Of a DNA stretch of 64,000 bases, positions 61,147 to 64,000 are shown in pieces. Position numbers and translations under genes: made by a program. A model generated the notes under the pieces. It did not search any database, was not told the DNA's origin, and was given only the letters and a program-made list of their open reading frames with translations. How positions within the stretch are numbered: the stretch's first letter is position 1; each line of letters opens with the position of its first letter. Source of the stretch: Chryseobacterium salivictor (GTDB lineage: Bacteria > Bacteroidota > Bacteroidia > Flavobacteriales > Weeksellaceae); the NCBI RefSeq assembly GCF_004359195.1, contig NZ_CP037954.1:1798001-1862000 (forward strand), written 5' to 3'.

Positions 61147-64000
61147 ATGAAATATTTTTACACCCTCATTCTGGCCTTGATGCTTCCGGTTTTTTCGGTC
61201 GCCCAGCAGCAGGAGATTACGTACTCGGTAAACCCGCCGACTTTCAATGAAACGGAAGCAGTTACGGTGACTTTTACTGTAAATGAAACAGCATTTGGAG
61301 TCGCATCCTCCCATGCACTCTATCTTTGGGCCTGGTCTTTTGACTCCAATAATTCGCAGGCAGACTGCCCGACAAACGGAACGTGGGCTGCTTCGAATGC
61401 TGCCAATAAATTGACCTACGTATCGAGTTCTGGTAATACAGGAACGTATACTTTTACCATGAATACGGTAAAATCCTTTTATGGAAACCGTGCAAATCCC
61501 CTGTCTAAAATTGGATTTCTGGTTAAAACGGTAAGTGGATCCGTTCAGTCAAAGGATATTTTGGTGAATGTGGGTAAATTTCAGTTTAATTTAACCAATC
61601 CTGTCCAGGGAAGTACCAATGTCGTTGCTTCAGGAACGGTGATTAATATTACAGGAACTTCAACTCTGCCTTCGAACTTTGTAATTAAAGCCAATGGAAA
61701 TCCGGTGTACACGAGCTCCGCTGCTTCTACAATTTTGAATTTTCCATACACAGTGACGCAGGATGCTGCGATGGAAGTTGTTGCGACCGATGCAGCAACA
61801 GGAACAACAGTGGTGAGTAAAACATTTACAGTGGCGCTTTCAATTCCGGTTCAGACTGCGGCGATTCCTTCGTACATGAGACAGGGGATTTCGTATGATC
61901 CGGTAGATCCAACTAAAGTAGGTTTGGCAATTTATGCTCCTTTAAAAGCGTATGTTCATGTGATCGGAAGTTTTAATAACTGGGCGGTAAGCGCTAATTA
62001 TTTAATGAAAAAAGATACGGTAAATCCTGATCTTTATTGGTTGGAAGTTACGGGACTTACGCCGCAGCAGGTTTATACATTCCAGTACAGAACGGCGGAC
62101 GGAATTAAAGTCGCGGATCCTTATTCAACTTTAGTTTTATCACCGGATGATGATCAATGGATTAACCAGTATGCTAATGTTTACCCCAATCTTCCGGCAT
62201 ATCCTGCAGGACAAAGCTTTGATGTATCTGTAATCCAGACAGCGAAACCGGCTTATAACTGGACGATTACCAATTTTAATAAACCGGCAAAAGAAAACCT
62301 AATCGTTTACGAATTATTGGTGAGAGACTTTACCACCGAAAAAACCTGGCAGTCACTGATCAATAAAATATCTTATTTAAAGTCATTGAATATCAATGCG
62401 GTGGAATTGATGCCGGTAATGGAATTTGATGGAAATAATTCCTGGGGATACAATACCGGATTTCATTATGCTTTAGATAAAGCATACGGAACGCCGGAGA
62501 AATTCAAAGAGTTTATCGATCTGTGTCATCAAAACGGAATTGCCGTAATTCTTGATATTGCCTTAAATCATGCCACCGGAAGAAGTCCTTTGACCAGAAT
62601 GTGGATGATCGATCCCGATGGGGATGGTTATGGTGATCCTGCGGCCGATAATCCTTATTTCAATCAGGTTGCAAAACATTCTTACAGTGTGTTTAATGAC
62701 TTTAACCATTCAAGTTCTGCTACTAAATATTATGTGAATCGTGTTCTTGAACAATGGATTAAAGAATATAAAGTAGATGGTTTCCGTTGGGATTTAACAA
62801 AAGGGTTTACCCAGGCATGTTCGGCAGGCGATGATGTTTGTACCAATAAATACCAGCAAGATCGGGTGAATATTCTGAAAGCGTATGCCGATAATCAATG
62901 GAGTTATGATCCTACATCGTTTATTATTTTCGAACATTTAGGAACCGATTCTGAAGAAGCACAATGGGCAAACTACAAAGTGAATGAAGGAAAAGGCGTG
63001 ATGATGTGGGACAAAGAAACCACTCCCTACAATGAAAATACAATGGGCTTTGCGCCGAACAGCAACTTCAACAGGGTGAATTATCAGGTGCATGGCTTTA
63101 CGCAAAGAAGAGCAATGAGTTATGGCGAAAGCCACGATGAAGAAAGACTGATGTATAAAAATATCACTTTCGGTGGATCTGCAGGAACTTACAACGTAAG
63201 AGATTTAGCAACTTCCCTTCAAAGACAAAAAGCGTACGGCGCGGTTTTCTTAACAGTTCCGGGACCAAAGATGATTTGGCAGTTTGCGGAATTAGGTTTC
63301 GACAAAAGCATTTATACCTGCGAAAACGGTACTGTAAATACAGAAACTGATTCAACTCCGGGAGACTGTAAATTAGATCCAAAACCATCGGCGTTTGGTT
63401 TGGCCTATGATCAGGATGCTGCCAGAAAATCAGTGTATGATACGTGGGCGAAAATTTTGGAATTAAGATTATCGAATGACGTTTTCAATACTACAGATTT
63501 CAAGGTTGAATCGGGAAACTTAATGCCGAGAATCTTTATCAATAATACTTCGACTGCAAGCGCGTTGAAAAATGTGGTTGTTTTAGCAAACTTCACCTTG
63601 ACTTCTCAAAACATGGTTCCTGATTTCCCTTATACCGGAAACTGGGTCAATTTAATGGATAACAGTTCGCTTTCTGTAACAAACACCGCAACTCCGGTTA
63701 CGGTTGAACCGGGAGGTTTCAGGATTTTCGGAAATGCTGCGGCTTTGGGAACAGATGAAGTGATTGGGAATAAAAGTTCAGTTTCTTTAAAATTGATTCA
63801 AAATCCGGTAACCAATGGAAATGCAACTGTTCGTTATACCAATGCGAAAAACGGAACCATTGCGATTTATGATCTTGCAGGAGTTTTGGTTAAAACAGTA
63901 AAAGCTTCTAAAGATAACGGTGATGACACGATTTCTATCAACGGATTAAAATCCGGGATTTATTTAATTCAGTTGAAATCTGAAAAGGGAGTTGCGGTTA
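61147..64000 (+). CDS. secreted GH13 alpha-amylase-type protein with T9SS tail (partial)
   Basis: An exported protein (signal MKYFYTLILALMLPVFSVAQ) of which 951 residues are visible. Two beta domains at about 20-230 precede a CBM48-like part (YDPVDPTKVGLAIYAPLKAY, IGSFNNWAVSANYLM). The GH13 barrel follows, with VYELLVRDFTTEKTW, DIALNHATGRSP, DGFRWDLTKG (nucleophile Asp549), FEHLG (acid/base Glu596) and SHDEERL (Asp664). At the end, VSLKLIQNPVTNGNATVRY, IAIYDLAGVLVKTVKASKDN and GLKSGIYLIQLKSEKGVAV are a type A sorting domain for type IX secretion. It likely degrades starch or a related glucan at the cell surface. The stop lies beyond the window, probably only a few codons on. Confidence 0.9.
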   Translation, partial: MKYFYTLILALMLPVFSVAQQQEITYSVNPPTFNETEAVTVTFTVNETAFGVASSHALYLWAWSFDSNNSQADCPTNGTWAASNAANKLTYVSSSGNTGTYTFTMNTVKSFYGNRANPLSKIGFLVKTVSGSVQSKDILVNVGKFQFNLTNPVQGSTNVVASGTVINITGTSTLPSNFVIKANGNPVYTSSAASTILNFPYTVTQDAAMEVVATDAATGTTVVSKTFTVALSIPVQTAAIPSYMRQGISYDPVDPTKVGLAIYAPLKAYVHVIGSFNNWAVSANYLMKKDTVNPDLYWLEVTGLTPQQVYTFQYRTADGIKVADPYSTLVLSPDDDQWINQYANVYPNLPAYPAGQSFDVSVIQTAKPAYNWTITNFNKPAKENLIVYELLVRDFTTEKTWQSLINKISYLKSLNINAVELMPVMEFDGNNSWGYNTGFHYALDKAYGTPEKFKEFIDLCHQNGIAVILDIALNHATGRSPLTRMWMIDPDGDGYGDPAADNPYFNQVAKHSYSVFNDFNHSSSATKYYVNRVLEQWIKEYKVDGFRWDLTKGFTQACSAGDDVCTNKYQQDRVNILKAYADNQWSYDPTSFIIFEHLGTDSEEAQWANYKVNEGKGVMMWDKETTPYNENTMGFAPNSNFNRVNYQVHGFTQRRAMSYGESHDEERLMYKNITFGGSAGTYNVRDLATSLQRQKAYGAVFLTVPGPKMIWQFAELGFDKSIYTCENGTVNTETDSTPGDCKLDPKPSAFGLAYDQDAARKSVYDTWAKILELRLSNDVFNTTDFKVESGNLMPRIFINNTSTASALKNVVVLANFTLTSQNMVPDFPYTGNWVNLMDNSSLSVTNTATPVTVEPGGFRIFGNAAALGTDEVIGNKSSVSLKLIQNPVTNGNATVRYTNAKNGTIAIYDLAGVLVKTVKASKDNGDDTISINGLKSGIYLIQLKSEKGVAV

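Overview
The window is AT-rich DNA of a member of the Bacteroidota, most likely Flavobacteriia, family Weeksellaceae (Chryseobacterium/Kaistella-like). I infer this from gldD, a type IX secretion sorting domain, TAnnTTTG promoter boxes, a 29-residue basic ribosome-associated-type protein of this phylum, and the general character of the proteins. No rRNA or tRNA gene was seen.

Positions 1-15400 are an accessory island. After the start of a vWA-type protein come a small minus-strand cassette (a MARxKG-type protein with a frameshift, a DUF5675 protein and two small membrane proteins) and about 2.2 kb of repeat-only DNA with 11-bp iterons. A small helix-turn-helix-like gene follows, then two IS110-family elements back to back. 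For the second IS110 I can read a complete bridge-RNA-like transcript: its four guide segments match the element's own two ends and its two flanks. Both elements appear to have landed in REP-type palindromes. Next is a decaying Rhs/YD-repeat polymorphic toxin locus on the minus strand (7787-14470). It has three toxin tips with three putative immunity genes, two of them lipoproteins, broken by REP sequences and a dead REP-associated transposase (14505-14850). A second, degenerate MARxKG-type gene with its own 11-bp iterons closes the island (15053-15418).

Positions 15440-64000 are mostly ordinary chromosome. They hold an oxidoreductase and a flavin monooxygenase; an M16 protease pair; an MFS transporter and MgtA; RNase G, a tiny basic protein, HU and MutY; GldD, a PfkB kinase and two PpiC/SurA-type chaperones; tyrosine phenol-lyase; PNPase; LemA with a DUF2207 protein; Der; Upp and ComF. 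A glyoxylate-shunt pair (aceB, aceA) is divergent from an XRE regulator, with a perfect 16-bp palindrome between them. QueD, LpxH, a LuxE-like protein, a PD-(D/E)XK-like protein and a DUF4230 protein follow. The window ends inside a secreted GH13 glycosidase carrying a T9SS tail.

The strongest candidates for a second look are the bridge RNA of the second IS110, the MARxKG/DUF5675/iteron cassette, the in-frame toxin-immunity fusion in the Rhs gene, and the palindromic operator at the glyoxylate locus.
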